DNA of 64,000 nucleotides from Takakia lepidozioides (GCA_030704615.1 CM060733.1:54994001-55058000), one strand, 5' to 3'. Counted from the stretch's first letter, positions 22,441 through 34,042 are shown. Notes: a model not told the origin generated them from the letters alone. A program made the numbers and translations.

Positions 22441-23232
22441 GGCAATGTTCTTATGCATTCCCATGCGTTCCCTTACGCGTTCCCACGCTAGGGTTTGCGC
22501 CGCTTTGCCTCTGCGATTGCTGCAACGAGCTATGGCTTCTATGGAGCAACCAGAGGTGCTGTTCTTGGTTTCTTGAGCATCAATAGACCACCAAGAGTGC
22601 CTCTGACTCCCTGAGCAAGCTATTTGCCACACAACAAGCTCTCTTTCTCTATAGAACTTATTGAAACAAACATAGAACAAGCTATTGAGATTTCTATGAC
22701 ATGCCCTCTTCTAGCCATCACATGCACTCATAGTGCTTCCTTCTATGGCCATAGTGCACTTCTTAGAGCTCCTAATCCAACCCTGCACTTGCCACTTCCA
22801 TAGACATGCTCTTCCCAAGCTTAGGATTGAAACCCCAACTCAAAGCATGCTCTACAAATACACTATTATGCCCCAAAGAGAAATCAGATGTCTACCTCCA
22901 CTCATAGCTCTCCTAAGCTTGAAATTGAAGACTCCTACAAACTAAAACCATGCTCCACATATGCACCGCTTGCTCCCTTAACACCCGAGCTCTTCTTGAA
23001 TTCCTCAAACCCTGCAACAATTGCAGAACAAAAGCTTATTCACAAGCTCTCAAACTTTTCAATGAGGCTCTCCTTGAAGATTTCCTCTTGTACATAAACA
23101 CCACAAGGCTTTCCACTTGCAAACCCTGCAACACCTTGTAACTTAAGAGCTATCTACCAAGCTTTCTTCCACACACAAGTGCTAACTATGCTAACACCTT
23201 GCACTCATAGATGTAAGCATGTCTTCTTCTAG

Positions 23233-23579
23233 TGATACGGAAATGGTGAAAAGACGTGAACCCACTCTATCACGTTATATAAGTCAAGCCAATGGCACCT
23301 TTGCTAAATTACTCCACCATACAGACCTCACCCACTCTCCATCTCAAGTACTAGAGCTATGGCAGCGAGAGAGGCCTCGGTAGGCTCGACTAGAAGAAGA
23401 CGAGCCTGCCTACGTCTCACGTGGAGATAACCTCTCCACGTCCCAAGTGAGGTTCGCCATTCACTTGGCACATGGAACCAAATGAAGTCCCAATGCCAAC
23501 AAAATACAAATATAAATGTATAATATCTTAATTAGTTAGAAATAACTATTTCTAACTAATCACAAACAAAACCATGACA
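23233..23579 (-). repeat. Putative right LTR of the second gypsy element
   Basis: It starts TGATACGGAAATGGTG and ends AACCATGACA, sharing both ends with 14,312-14,452. It keeps the central 200 bp missing there. The outer side adjoins a LINE remnant. Confidence 0.55.
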
Positions 23580-23584
23580 AGGGA

Positions 23585-23943
23585 AAATGTGTGTTTTGGT
23601 AGTGTACATAGAGTTTGCAATGTGAGGCTATGGCTGCTTTAGTGAGCCGACTGTGATGTGTGGCGGCAGTGATGGCGCATTTGTGTAAGTTGAATTCCAT
23701 GCCTGACCATAGATTGAATCTAAATAGTTTGTTAACTTGTCGGTTTAGGTGTTGTGGTTTGTGTGCCAGAATGGCGATTGAGGAGGTTTTGAATTGATAC
23801 CCAAATTTGCCATAGGCTAGCCATCGGAGCAGGGGTTCTAGGAAGATAATGAATAGGTAAGGACTTAAGGTGTCTCCTTGGATGGTTCCTCGGAGGATGG
23901 AGATAGGCGGGGTGAAGCCATAGTAGTGCCATGGGCCCACCAA
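23585..23943 (-). pseudogene. LINE reverse transcriptase fragment
   Basis: The minus-strand frame starts with SILRGTIQGDTLSPYLFIIF, the RT motif B (QGD.LSP.LF) of non-LTR elements, and then FLEPLLRWLAYGKFGYQF. The YADD-containing motif C should follow about 30 residues later but the sequence is degraded. It may be the continuation of a LINE family whose earlier motifs are at 6.2-6.8 kb. Confidence 0.85.
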
Positions 23944-23994
23944 GGGTTTTGGGATCCAAGAATCGGAACGGAACCTGCGTTTAGCCCTTGTCGC

Positions 23995-24125
23995 CGGTTC
24001 TCACAAGTGTGACTCCCGGCAAGAACCGCCGGTTCCGGTTCTGGGCTGATCCCTATTCGGCGGTCCGGTTCCGGGTTCGGTTTTGCAACCTGAACCGGAA
24101 CCGGCGGTTCACCGGGTCCAGGCAG
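23995..24125. repeat. CCGGTTC-rich inverted repeat
   Basis: GAACCGCCGGTTCCGGTTC at 24,023-24,041 has a perfect 19-bp inverted partner at 24,092-24,110. The intervening 50 bp holds more CCGGTTC copies. It resembles the end of a non-autonomous DNA transposon of hAT type, but an 8-bp target duplication was not found. The stretch from 24,125 to 24,678 has no gene. Confidence 0.45.
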
Positions 24126-24678
24126 TTAACCGCCCAACACTGCTATAAACCAGGGTGAGCTTCAAGGGAATGGTGGGTGGGATGATGGCTGATGACATGC
24201 ACCTGGGTAGTTGCATATACTCTGCCATCCTGGGTGCATAATCGGCCATCCCAGCCAATTCGGCAGTACACCCTGGGTGGCCGATTCTACCTGAGAATTA
24301 GTCTCAAAAAGCGGCAGAATACTCCACACCTGATTTTTTCGTGGAAGCAATTGAGCATTTTAAGATCAAAGAATATCTTGGGTCCCCGAAGATAAGGTTT
24401 TTACAAAGCGAGTCCTTCACACAGATGTTGGCAACACTTCCACAATCCCAGAACCAAGCTATTGAACAAAGATCATAAATCGTTCAACTACAGAAAACTA
24501 AATCAAACAGACTAAACTGGGGGACTACTAACCAAAAACAGGATGGGGTATGGGGATATCTATGGGACAAAGATCTTTCTGGTCATCAACATTTTCTCAA
24601 GAACAAATAACAATAGCATTGTATTGAACCACATGATCATACTAAAGACATGAGAGAATGCCAGAGCTGTGGCCCTGC

Positions 24679-24872
24679 TGTTGGAATTAACACACCCATG
24701 TTGTGGTGCCGCTAGATTAGGCTTTAGTTAATGCACTGCACCTTAAATCTAAATAGTAGCTGGCCATAGCTGGCCACCGTTTGCATCAGTAATTATATCT
24801 TCATTACAGTTAGCGATAAGGCCCATGTGGTCCTGCTCTCCTTATCTATCTGTAACAAACGTTGTATACCTC
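24679..24872 (+). repeat. Left LTR of the copia element, truncated
   Basis: It matches 26,257-26,580 through GTAGCTGGCCATAGCTGGCC and GTTAGCGATAAGGCCCATGT to ACAAACGTTGTATA. It then passes straight into integrase sequence, so the 3' part of the LTR and the 5' internal region were deleted. Confidence 0.85.
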
Positions 24873-24879
24873 TGGTTGA

Positions 24880-25550
24880 AATTGAAGTTTTTCAAAGCTC
24901 AAGTTGAAAATCAGACAGGGCATAGAATTAAAATTCTACGATCTGATCGAGGGAGTGAGTATCTTTCAAATGACTTCATCAAATTTTGCAATGAAGAAGG
25001 CATACGGAGATAGCTCACGCAAGCTCACACGCCGCATCCAAACGATGTCGCTGAACGTAAGAACCGTACCTTGCTTGATAGAGCACGTAGCATGGCTCTT
25101 ACTTGCAACTTACCTAAGTTCTTGTGGAGTGAGGCACTTAACACGGCAAATTACTTGGTGAATCGATCACCAACCAAGGCCAACTCGGGTATCACTCCGG
25201 AAGAGAAATATTCAGGTATCAAACCAGATCTTTCACTCCTCTGTATTTTTGGATGCAAGGTTTATGTTCACATAGCCAAGGAAGACATGGGATCTAAGTT
25301 ATCTCCAAGGTCATTGAAATGTCTATTTTTGGGATATGATGAGGAGAGCAAGGGTTTCAGATGCTTTAGTCCTCATGGCAGAAAGGTGGTCATCACATGG
25401 GATGTCCACTTTGATGAATCTAGCATGTCCAGCCTTCCGACATCCTCACCATTATTCCTGAACAAGCTCACATTTCTCCCATCAAAGCTACACTTCCAGA
25501 TCATTCAACTCAAAGTGCCTCAGAATCATGTCATTCGCCACCCCTAGGTA
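24880..25550 (+). pseudogene. Copia integrase fragment
   Basis: Frames 24,825-25,013 and 25,071-25,547 together carry HRIKILRSDRGSEYLSNDF (core Asp), VAERKNRTLLDRARSMAL (catalytic Glu), LPKFLWSEALNTANYLVNRS and the copia-specific LKCLFLGYDEESKGFRCF region. A stop codon falls after GIRR near 25,012. In the family this enzyme inserts element DNA into the genome; this copy is inactive. Confidence 0.93.
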
Positions 25551-25689
25551 CTGAGCTGCCCATGACTTCGACAGAATCATTCACACCAGAAAATTCAAAC
25601 GATAATAGAGATCTTGATGGTGCACATGAGCAGCCGAGAGCAGGTAAAACTCCCCACTGGCTATTCGTAAGTATGGAAGAACGATCATT

Positions 25690-26220
25690 CGGCCCATTCG
25701 ATTTGATGACTACGTAGCAATTGCAGAAGCTGGTGAGCCACAGAAATATTCTGAGGCAATTGGCAATCCAAAATGGCAAGCTGTGATGGATCAAGAAATG
25801 GCCTCAATCGCAAGAAACTCCACGTGGGACTTAGTGGATTTACCGCCACAAAAACACCCAATCACGGCAAAGTGGGTTTACAAAATCAAGGAAGGAGCTA
25901 ACGGCAAAGGTGCTCGTCTTGTGGCTCGAGGGTTTGAACAAAAGAGAAGGCATAGATTACGACGAGACCTTTGCTCCCGTGGGGAAGGAGAATAACGTGT
26001 GCAGGTTGAACAAAGCTCTCTATGGGCTTAAGCAAGCTCCACGGGTCTGGTATGAAAAAATTGACAACTACCTCCAAGAACAAGGTATGCACAGAAGCAA
26101 TGATGATTACAATATGTATTATGTCAATGAAGGTGTGAAACTTGTCATTCTTGTGCTACGAGGACTTAGAGAGAAGCTAGGTGTTGTCTCTCTTGGCAGG
26201 CTGTGCACATCAAGAGAATA
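25690..26220 (+). pseudogene. Copia reverse transcriptase fragment with two deletions
   Basis: The N-terminus reads KWQAVMDQEMASIARNSTWD, KWVYKIKEGANGK and GARLVARGFEQ. After a frameshift near 25,930 it reads KREGIDYDETFAPVGKE. There the frame jumps to NKALYGLKQAPRVWYEKIDN, with about 60-70 residues of palm (including motif A) missing. It stops at LVILVL just where YVDD should follow. Both catalytic motifs are therefore lost. Confidence 0.92.
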
Positions 26221-26256
26221 GTTCAATATTGAGAGGAGGATGGGTATGAGAGGAGG

Positions 26257-26640
26257 TGTTGGAATTAACACACCCATGTTGTGGTGCCGCTAGATGAGGT
26301 TTTAGTTAATGCACTGCTCCTTAAAGTAGCTGGCCATAGCTGGCCACCCTTTGCATCAGTAATTATAGCTTCATTATAGTTAGCGATAAGGCCCATGTTT
26401 TTTGTTTTATTATTATTATTGTTATTTTTTAAGGGGACCGAGGCCCTTTAAGTCATATTAAATAGAGGCCTTGGAAAAAATAACCAAGACAGAAGGCCAT
26501 GAGGCATACATCTCAAGCGATTGGGGTATTCCCCTTGTCCCGCTCTCCTTATCTCTATGTGACAAACGTAGTATATCTACCCGCGCCTCTAGTGTTCTAG
26601 TTAGTTGATCGACCAGGCTCGGAATTCTAAATAAGAAGAG
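26257..26640 (+). repeat. Right LTR of the copia element
   Basis: It starts TGTTGGAATTAACACACCCA after a purine tract. It contains an inserted T-rich and purine-rich segment (26,400-26,540) absent from the left LTR, then resumes at CTCTCCTTATCTCTATGTGA. Confidence 0.8.
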
Positions 26641-26769
26641 GTTGATTTAAGCACTCTGCCTCTACTTGCCTAGCTTAAAGGTGTGAGGGCATGTGGCTGC
26701 ACTGCCAGTCAGTGTTGAACAGAGGATGAAAGAAAGGACCTCTAAAATAACCCTTCCACCTGAAATCTG

Positions 26770-27100
26770 TTCTAGGTGCTTTACAAATTGGGAAGAAATC
26801 CAATGCGACTGTCACTGCAGGTCGAAAGATTGAGTGCAATTTTATTGCTGAAATTGCAGGCCCTACAGTGATCGAGGGAAAGTTTGTGGTTTGAGGCAAG
26901 GCAACCATGGCTTCCACATCGCTCTTGGTGATGCCACCGATGGCTTTCTTTCCACTGGTATGAATCCCACTAGTTTTCCTTGCATTTTCACGGTTAGGTG
27001 CTGCTCCCTGTCAATGAGAAATGCATTGTAGGTAATGCAATCCGTCATGCTAGAGACCTTGGCAACGGTATTGCTGGTGATATCTCGTCCTCTCTCTCTT
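26770..27100 (+). pseudogene. Cu/Zn superoxide dismutase relic
   Basis: Plus-strand frames read IECNFIAEIAGPTVIEGK, then one base out of frame VCGLRQGNHGFHI followed by ALGDATDGFLSTG and a GTATGA donor, then NAIRHARDLGNGIAGD near 27,033-27,080. These match the VSGLxPGxHGFHxHxLGDxTNGCxSTG and RHAGDLGN blocks of Cu/Zn SOD. The second His of the HxH copper site is missing (FHI-ALGD), the conserved Cys is Phe, and there is a frameshift and a stop. The N- and C-terminal parts are absent. It is a dead remnant with an exon boundary still visible. Confidence 0.7.
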
Positions 27101-28014
27101 TTTCATACGCAATCTACAAGCCGGCGGCAACGCTGCAGGACCTTATCAACACGCTGGTCCAGTTGGTGGCCAAATGCCATTCCTACGAAGCTGGCATATA
27201 TAAAGAGATCGAAATGAAATGCGAAGCACTGCCAGATAAGTGCCCTACAACTTGTCGCTTTTCTACCAGGTGGTTCCGTCCGCCAGTGGTTCTGAGAATA
27301 CAAGCTGTTGGGTGGGGGGATGGATAGTGCATGCACATCGATTGAGGAGGACCTGGAGGCACTCCATCAAGACAATGACTATTAAAACGGTCGATTCTCC
27401 ACACACTTAAAGCTCTAGCTGCAGACATACTGGGAGATAAAGAGATATAGTATTAACCTTGCAAGCCATCCTGTGAGAAAGCTACAAGTTACAACCCCAC
27501 TGATTCCAGCGGTCCCTGTCAGCACTGACAGAGCCTTCACTGGTGCCACTGTCACTTCGGTATGGAGTCTTTCCCAGCTTGGATCCTGTGGAGGCAAGGT
27601 TGCTAGGAGTAAAAGAACAAGTAAATTAGAGGCAGCAGCCAAGACAAATCTCAATTCAGCATTGTCCTGAGTCATACTCAGTCAGTGACGAAAATCTGTT
27701 CACAATGCAGCATTGTCCTCAGTCACGTTCTTCAGCCCAAAACAGAACAACCGAGATTGGCATCGCTTCCCAGGCACTCGCTAAACTTGGCTAAGTTACT
27801 TACGTTCGTCGGGAGACGGACGAAAATGGACGGGGGAAAAGTGGCGGGCAGACGGTGAGAGTCACGGGGATAATTCGCCGGGATATTCGTCGGCTTAAGA
27901 ATCCCGGCGCTGGGTCACCCTGTAATTTAGCGGTCTCCCCCCGGGTCAACGGTGAGCAGGGTCGCGGGTGTGTCTCTCTCATTTGTGTCTGTGCTCAAGA
28001 TCTGCATTCTACAA
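27100..28014. other. Intergenic region upstream of sulfite oxidase
   Basis: No gene is supported between the SOD relic and 28,015. 27,800-27,990 is GC-rich with CGGACGAAAATGGACGGGGG-like sequence and probably holds the sulfite oxidase promoter and 5' leader. No TATA box could be assigned with confidence. Confidence 0.5.
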
Positions 28015-31000
28015 ATGTCGTCTTCTCCGATAGACAAGCTGTGGGGGCCAACAGAATACGATCAGGATCCTTCCCGGCATCCTGCCTTGCAAATCAATTC
28101 CAAGGTATGTCCCCAGGCAAAGAGTACATGCAATTCGGACTTATTGCCCGGCAGGGCAAGGCGATAGCTGTCTCCGTGTATTCACGGCCGTCAAAGGAAG
28201 AATTGTGTGGGGAATTGTGTGGAAAGATTAGTGAGGCAGATGTGCAGCTGAAATGCGGAATGTTCGAAGGGACCAAATATGAATAGTATGGTTCCAGAGA
28301 GACAGAATTGCTTCCACGAGAGACAATCACAGAGGCAGAGAACAGCATTGGAGATTAGATAATGCAGGAAATTTACTTACAGATGTGAGTATCTTAAGAT
28401 TTGTCCACTGAGGTACCGCTCGTTTCCCCATTTTTGTGACAGAAGGTAGAATGAAGGGAAAACACCAATTCAATCAAGTACGGGAAGTTAACGTTCCAGA
28501 AGTTTAAGAGATTTTTGTGCCCATTCGAGACTGCGGGACTGATTTTTTGGTCGCTGTCTACGGCAACAGATTGATCGAGGTCCAAAAGTAATTCTTGCTG
28601 GCAGTCGATCTAGAGTTTAACCAGGGTTAGGGTTGATCGATTCTGAATAGGATAATTTGAATCCCAATTTCTGAGATTTCTTTAATCACCATCTCGTCTA
28701 GCTCTTGTGACAGAGACTCAGAGGCGGATATTTGCAGTTTTTGTGACACATGTAAGGATAGTCCCGTCTAATGTGACTCAAGGCAGTTAACTCTGGCTAG
28801 ATGAGCCTAAGAATTTGGCTTCTGTCATTTCTGTCTGTCGAGGCTAAACAGTAAATTAGCATTCTCCATTACTTATACCAGTCTTGCGTTTTGTCCAGGA
28901 GCCATTTAATGCGGAGCCTCCACCATCAGCGCTCATTAGTTCCTACGTGACTCCGGAAGACATGTTCTACAAACGCAACCATGGCCCCATACCTGTCCTT
29001 GCAGACCCTGCCACGTATGCTCTCTCGTGCACTTCTCAACTCATTTCATTAGATTTGCAGAGGTGGATTTGAATAGTACATCCTGCTTGCCATAGCTTTC
29101 TGGTCATGGTTTATTTGCTGAATTAGGATGGAGCAGGAAACAAAACAGGGGCGGGGGACATGCATATAATAATAGAATGGATTGTATGTTCCCAAACCAC
29201 AATTTCAGTGACGGGTGAGTAGTTTCTTATGTGGAATCCCAGTTGAAATCACCTGAAAAGCTACACCCTAGCACATTATGTTATACTCAAAAGTTCATGC
29301 ACTAGTGAAATTTACAACCTGATGGGAACCGGCATGACTTTGAACAATGTTGTGAAAATCTATGTTGCAGATATCGGTTGGTGCTTACTGGGCTTGTCTC
29401 CAATTCGCTCTCTCTCTCCCTTGATTACATACGGTACATTCACTTTTTCATTCTCAAAGTATCTCTTCTGGGGCAGAGCAAGACAGGGAGAAAGAGAATG
29501 TCACTTGAGCATAATACTTAGCCACCACAGAAATGTGCGTACCTTTTGTCCAAGCCACAGGAAATAAGCTCTCGTAAGTTGGGTGAAAATTCCTGAAGAG
29601 AATGTACTCATAAGACGTTGTTTGCCGTAGCCTTGTGGCCATTGACCCCGCACCCAGTTTGAGTGGAACAAAATTCCTGAAGGGAGAGAGTTACGGAGAG
29701 ATGAGATTTGCTTTTGGTCACCCATCATTCAAACCACTGCAGGTGAAAACTCTTAACACAGTGGTTGACTTTGAAACATCTTGCAGGCAGTTGCCGAAAT
29801 ACACGGTGGTGGCAACATTGCAGGTAAGTTGGAAGAGCAGGGCAGCCTTCCACTGTGTCTAGCCTCATGTCATCTGGTTCAGTAGCTTTGGGATTAGCTG
29901 CTCAACCTCTCCCGCCCTAGTCATTTTGTGAGTCTACTGCCTCATGGACATTGGAAGGAAGGAGGTCGTGATCAGGATGCTGTTACACACTGCTATTAAA
30001 TGGTGCAAGGCAAGTACAGTGTGCAGGAAACCGGAGGACGGATATGAGTCAGAAAAGGAAAGTCAAGGGAGTTGGTTGGGGCATTGCAGCTCTTGGAAAT
30101 GGTAACCTCCCGTATTCAGAGAGCTTGCACGTTTGCTGACTTAGAGCTTGGCAGGGTAGTTCGACCAAATCAGGCATAAAACTGCTATTCTCCATAATTA
30201 GTAGTGATAACAAGCTGAAAGTAAGGAGAATGCCAGCAAGCTGGAAACTTTTATTTCTGATATCTTCCTGTAGAGACAAGGTCCTGTCATTGGCATTTAT
30301 ATTCTTGAGTCTTAATATACTTGCAAGCGTGCAAATTCATTTATTGCCCTAGAAAGATCAAGGGGCTGGGGCAACTATCGTGCGGCCTGACTTGTGGCAG
30401 CTGCTTGGGGAGGAGCAAGGCTTGCGGATGTGCTACATCTGGCAGGTGTAGCTCAGAACTCTGATGTCACAGCTACAGGTGGCAGGCATGTAGAGTTCGT
30501 CAGTGTTGATGTTTGCAAGGTACCTACACACAGTTGTCCCAACAGTTTGGCAGGGCAGTCTTCCTTTGAACTAGCTCTGGATGATATCTTTCCTGTGGCT
30601 CCCGAGTCCCATGTGAGGAGCAGGATTTATTTTGACCCGCTTTTCACCAAGGTGGTGGGGACAGAAATGAAATGAAATGAAATGGTACTAACATTGTAAC
30701 ATCCACATCAAAGAGACAGAAAAAGTGCTCTTGCAGTAGCCTTGTGGCTAGAGACCTGGTGCCTGGTTCGTTAGATGGAGGAGAAGAGAAAGGGAGATAG
30801 AATGTCCTCCTAGAACTTGTCTTGTGGCATCTTGTTGATATAAATCCACATCTGGTTTGGACTGAGCAGAGGGAGACCTTTCTCTTGTCTGACAAGTTGA
30901 GGATGCCTGGCACTTGCAGGAGGAAGATGGGGGACCCTACAGAGCGTCAGTGCCCTTGCTTCAGGCCACATCTCTAGAAGCAGACATACTACTGGCCTAT

Positions 31001-31640
31001 GAGATGAATGGAAAGGTGTGTGGTCCTATGGTTGTCATGAACCTTTCAGGTCTGGCCATGAGAGGTTTATGTTTCCGCAAGAGAAGCACTAGTCTCAATG
31101 TCAAATGTGAGGGCTTCACTTTTTGTCACCTTCTCAGACCAACTGTAGAGTGAAGAGGGTTGTGGCCTGCAATGGTTGAAGCAGGAACTGAATCGAGACC
31201 ATGGGTATCCATTGCGAGTGGTGGTTCCAGGGGTCATCGGTGCACGCTCTGTTAAATGGCTAGATAGCATCATAGTATCTGAGCATGAGTGCCAGGTAAG
31301 TGAAAAATCTATTAATTGCATTTGTGTATAAATAGGGTAAGTTGCATCACAGATCCAGTTTTTGTTTCATGCTTGTATCACATGTGGTGTACTGAGACTG
31401 AAGGTGTCCAGGTGGTGATCTACAGGGTTTCTGGAGCAGAGTATGCAAGATCTTTGCACTGCTACAGCTGATCTCTTTTCAAGCAATAAAGTGCATGCCT
31501 GCTTATGTTTTATAGCTGAATGTGCAGGGTTTTTTCATGCAAAGAGATTACAAGATGTTCCCACCATGGGTTGATTGGAACAATATCAACTGGAACTCAA
31601 GACGTCCACTTACGGATTTTCCTGTCCAAGTACTCTCTCC

Positions 31641-31685
<45 letters not shown>

Positions 31686-34042
31686 AAGTTAGGCAGAAAA
31701 CTTCCCTGAACTTGTTTCCAGTCAGTGACATGGGGGAGGACATCTTGGATGACCTCAAGGGTCTACCCACTCTCGGCACTAGACTGAAATTTAAACTCAG
31801 GGCAGGAAGCCTACCTTTGAACAGCAAACAGAAGCAGAGAGGAAAGGGAGAGTGCAATTGCCCGCTGTGTGGGCAATCTGAAGACAGTATTCACTTTCTG
31901 ATACACTGTCCGGGGTTCTCTCACCAAAGAGACGCTCTCTTCAATTCTATCAAGGGAATTGTGCCTGTACCCCTGTTTAACAACTTTGAAAGTCTCGAGG
32001 CTGAGCCAAAAGCCCAGGCCCTCCTGAGGCCTAGTTTTTGGGCAAATCACACACAGCAGATTGATGCTTGTGTGAAGGGATTTCTAGAGGATATCTGGAA
32101 AACCTGGATTAATTCTATATAGGATGGTAAGTCACACTACCAACGTCAGCCCCTGACAGAGGTAGGTTCTGTCCCTTTTGTTCCCACTCAAACTGGGCGC
32201 GGGGTCGCGCGGGGTCAATGGCCACAAGGCTACGGCAAACAACGTCTTATGAGTACAATCTCTGTGAGCTTTCCGCGGACGTTATAAAGCACCATTTCAT
32301 TTCATTTCTCTGTCCTCTGTCTTTGCACATGCCTACAATAAGCATGAATTATGTGCATAAAAATTCCTTATATGTGTCTCCTCTTGCTGTCACTGACTCT
32401 CATCTTTCTGCACTGGCATTGCTGATGGAATGGGGACTTGGATGCCAGAGTGCGATTTGTGTTCCACAAGAGGGTGCCATCATGGAGGAAGGAAGCAGGG
32501 TCAGTATTTCATGCCTTTGACAATTTGGAGAGGGAGAGATGGCTCCGGTGGGAGCTGGTCTATCAGATCATTTTCTAAGGCTCCCATAGTAATGTACTGA
32601 ACCTGCAACAGAGAGCTGATCCCATACTTGCAAGGGGGACCACCAGTGAAGCCAGTACCTCCATCTGGGTACGCTGCGGTCAATTCAAAAGGACACCTCT
32701 GGGAATGTGTGAGCATTGAGAATCAGGACTATCGCTAGAGAGTTTAAAGGGATTCTGAAAACCAGACATCAATGGTAAGATGCTTTGTAAGTATACAGGT
32801 GTTGCCTGAAACGTATGCAGTTAGCTGCTGTGTCTCCTCACAGTAAAATCACATTGGAGAAATGTTGTGCACAGGTGACTATTCGTGGGTACGCTATAAC
32901 AGGTGGTGGACGTGGCATTGAGCGTGTTGATGTATCGCTTGACAGTGGTCACACATGGAGGGAGGCCATTCGTCTTCCAAAGGAGCGAGTCTGTGGAGAA
33001 GGCATTGATGAGGATCCCCTGCGCCCAAATTGGGCATGGGTGTTTTGGGAGCTCCCCTATGTTCAAATATATCCCCCAACAGATATTGTTGTGAAAGCGG
33101 TATATGCCCACCACATCTGTCTGTCCGTCTCTGTGTCTGTCTGTGTCTGTGTCTGTGTCTGTCTGTCTGGTGCCGCCCAAACTGGGCGTGGAGTCTATAT
33201 GGCCACAAAACGATATTTGAGTGCGTTCTCTCTCTCTCCCTCTGTCGACTTAGTACATAACTTTCTGTCCCTTGGTTGTCGGAAGCCTCACTTTTTTTCT
33301 CATTTTCTGCTTTCATTTATCCCATTAGCTCTTTGAGCTTCCTATGGATGTTATAACGTTTCTTCTTTTCTTTCTTGCTCTCTTCCAGCCCACTCTGCCC
33401 TTTGTTCAATCGACAGTCCTACCACTACAGCCACACAGGTCACATTTGCTGCAAGCTAGAGGACTAGAGGCGCTTGCACTTCGTCATAGCAGTCAAACAA
33501 CGAAAATCTACACTGAATCTGGTACTACCATCTTTTTTGGCAACAAGCACAATGGGACCAGCCCAGGGAGAGATAGAAGGAATGATTAACATCATGCTTT
33601 TAGTATGATGTCAATGTCAACCCTTCTATCACTCTCTCTGATCAGATTGTGGTTGGTTGTCTGAGTGCTATGGCAATTTTTGGCTTAATCTCTTACAACC
33701 TTGGTGAGCTGAAAGCATAACCAGCTCTGGGAGGTTTGTATCCCCAGGTACATCATCATATGGTCAAGCAATATATCCTCTAAACTAACTGCTCCATGCA
33801 AATCAGGCACAGTGCAAGGCTTTGGCAAGCACGGTCTAAACAATGCATCATCCCTGAACCCGCCTACATGTATGTTATTTTCCCTCTCATGATGTAGGTT
33901 TGTTCTGTTGCAGATTGATAGTTCAGCAAACGTGCAGCCTGCAACTGTCGAGGAGATCTGGAATCTGAGGGGGGTCTTGAACAGCTCCTGGCATCATGTG
34001 CACATCAACCTTCTTGGACCATGCCTTGTTTCAAATTTGTAA
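28015..34042 (+). CDS. SOX: Plant sulfite oxidase, 12 exons, intact
   Basis: This enzyme oxidises sulfite to sulfate with a molybdenum cofactor in peroxisomes. Exons: 28,015-28,104; 28,899-29,014; 29,371-29,433; 29,787-29,823; 30,020-30,101; 30,401-30,519; 30,920-31,015; 31,185-31,295; 31,528-31,629; 32,449-32,499; 32,875-33,099; 33,914-34,042. They join without a frame break to 406 residues (Arabidopsis enzyme 393), and every junction has GT/AG. Key blocks are [19 protein letters not shown], the cofactor-binding CAGNRR at the start of exon 5 (Cys ligand of Mo), [20 protein letters not shown], and [16 protein letters not shown] of the dimerisation domain. It has no heme domain, as in plants. 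The C-terminus SNL is the peroxisomal signal. ATG 28,015 is chosen because [20 protein letters not shown] aligns with the family start. Confidence 0.96.
29607..29690 (-). repeat. LINE 3'-end fragment in sulfite oxidase intron 3
   Basis: ACGTTGTTTGCCGTAGCCTT and GTGGCCATTGACCC match, in reverse complement, the 3' end of the LINE at 32,190-32,270. They also match the copy at 37,920-37,970. Confidence 0.85.
30660..30775 (-). repeat. LINE-related 3' tail in sulfite oxidase intron 6
   Basis: A GAAATGAAATGAAATG run (minus: ATTTC repeats, the same tail as at 32,295-32,310) is followed by GTAGCCTTGTGGC and a GACCTGGTGCCTGGTTCG stretch resembling the family 3' region. It is strongly diverged. Confidence 0.6.
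31690..32310 (+). mobile_element. LINE 3' fragment in sulfite oxidase intron 9
   Basis: The frame reads [20 protein letters not shown], the C-terminal CCHC-type motif of plant LINE reverse transcriptases, and then [20 protein letters not shown] and a stop near 32,121. The non-coding 3' end CAATGGCCACAAGGCTACGG runs to an ATTTC-repeat tail near 32,310. The 5' side is a CT microsatellite (31,640-31,681). The sense strand is that of the host gene. Intron 9 still has a clean donor and acceptor, so splicing need not be affected. Confidence 0.88.
33110..33230 (+). repeat. TGTC microsatellite and LINE-like scrap in intron 11
   Basis: A GTCTGTGTCTGTGTCTG tract (33,117-33,170) is followed by GCCCAAACTGGGCGTGGAGT and ATATGGCCACAAAACG, a diverged form of the LINE 3' end seen at 32,190. 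Open frames across the repeat are artefacts. Confidence 0.6.

Larger units (their letters stand above)
14312..23579 (-). mobile_element. Ty3/gypsy retrotransposon with rearranged integrase
   Basis: Minus-strand order is gag (20,950-19,550), RT (17,716-16,978), RNase H (16,886-16,446) and integrase (about 16,140-14,869). Candidate LTRs are the TGATACGG...CATGACA blocks at 14,312-14,452 and 23,233-23,579. The left one lacks about 200 bp internally. No matching 5-bp target duplication is visible outside them, so the LTR assignment is tentative. The protease region is degraded, frames are broken throughout, and a 0.6-kb AT-rich non-coding insert sits at 18,430-19,000. Confidence 0.75.
24679..26640 (+). 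mobile_element. Defective Ty1/copia retrotransposon with LTRs
   Basis: LTR-like direct repeats begin TGTTGGAATTAACACACCCA at 24,679 and 26,257. The right copy is preceded by a polypurine tract (26,247-26,256, GAGAGGAGG), so the element runs on the plus strand. Internal sequence is only integrase and part of RT. Gag, protease, most of the integrase N-terminus and the RT catalytic box are gone. The right LTR carries an extra insert of about 140 bp (26,400-26,540). Its 3' end near 26,640 is uncertain. Confidence 0.85.

Noticed and set aside
6203-23943. The LINE pieces at 6.2 and 23.6 kb as one element split by the intervening DNA
   Set aside because: They lie on opposite strands and leave a gap in the RT motifs. 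Same family is possible, same copy cannot be shown.
31597-31857. Frames rich in Ser-Leu or Arg-Glu repeats
   Set aside because: They are translations of the CT microsatellite; the TGTC tract at 33.1 kb and the GT tract at 61.3 kb give similar artefacts.
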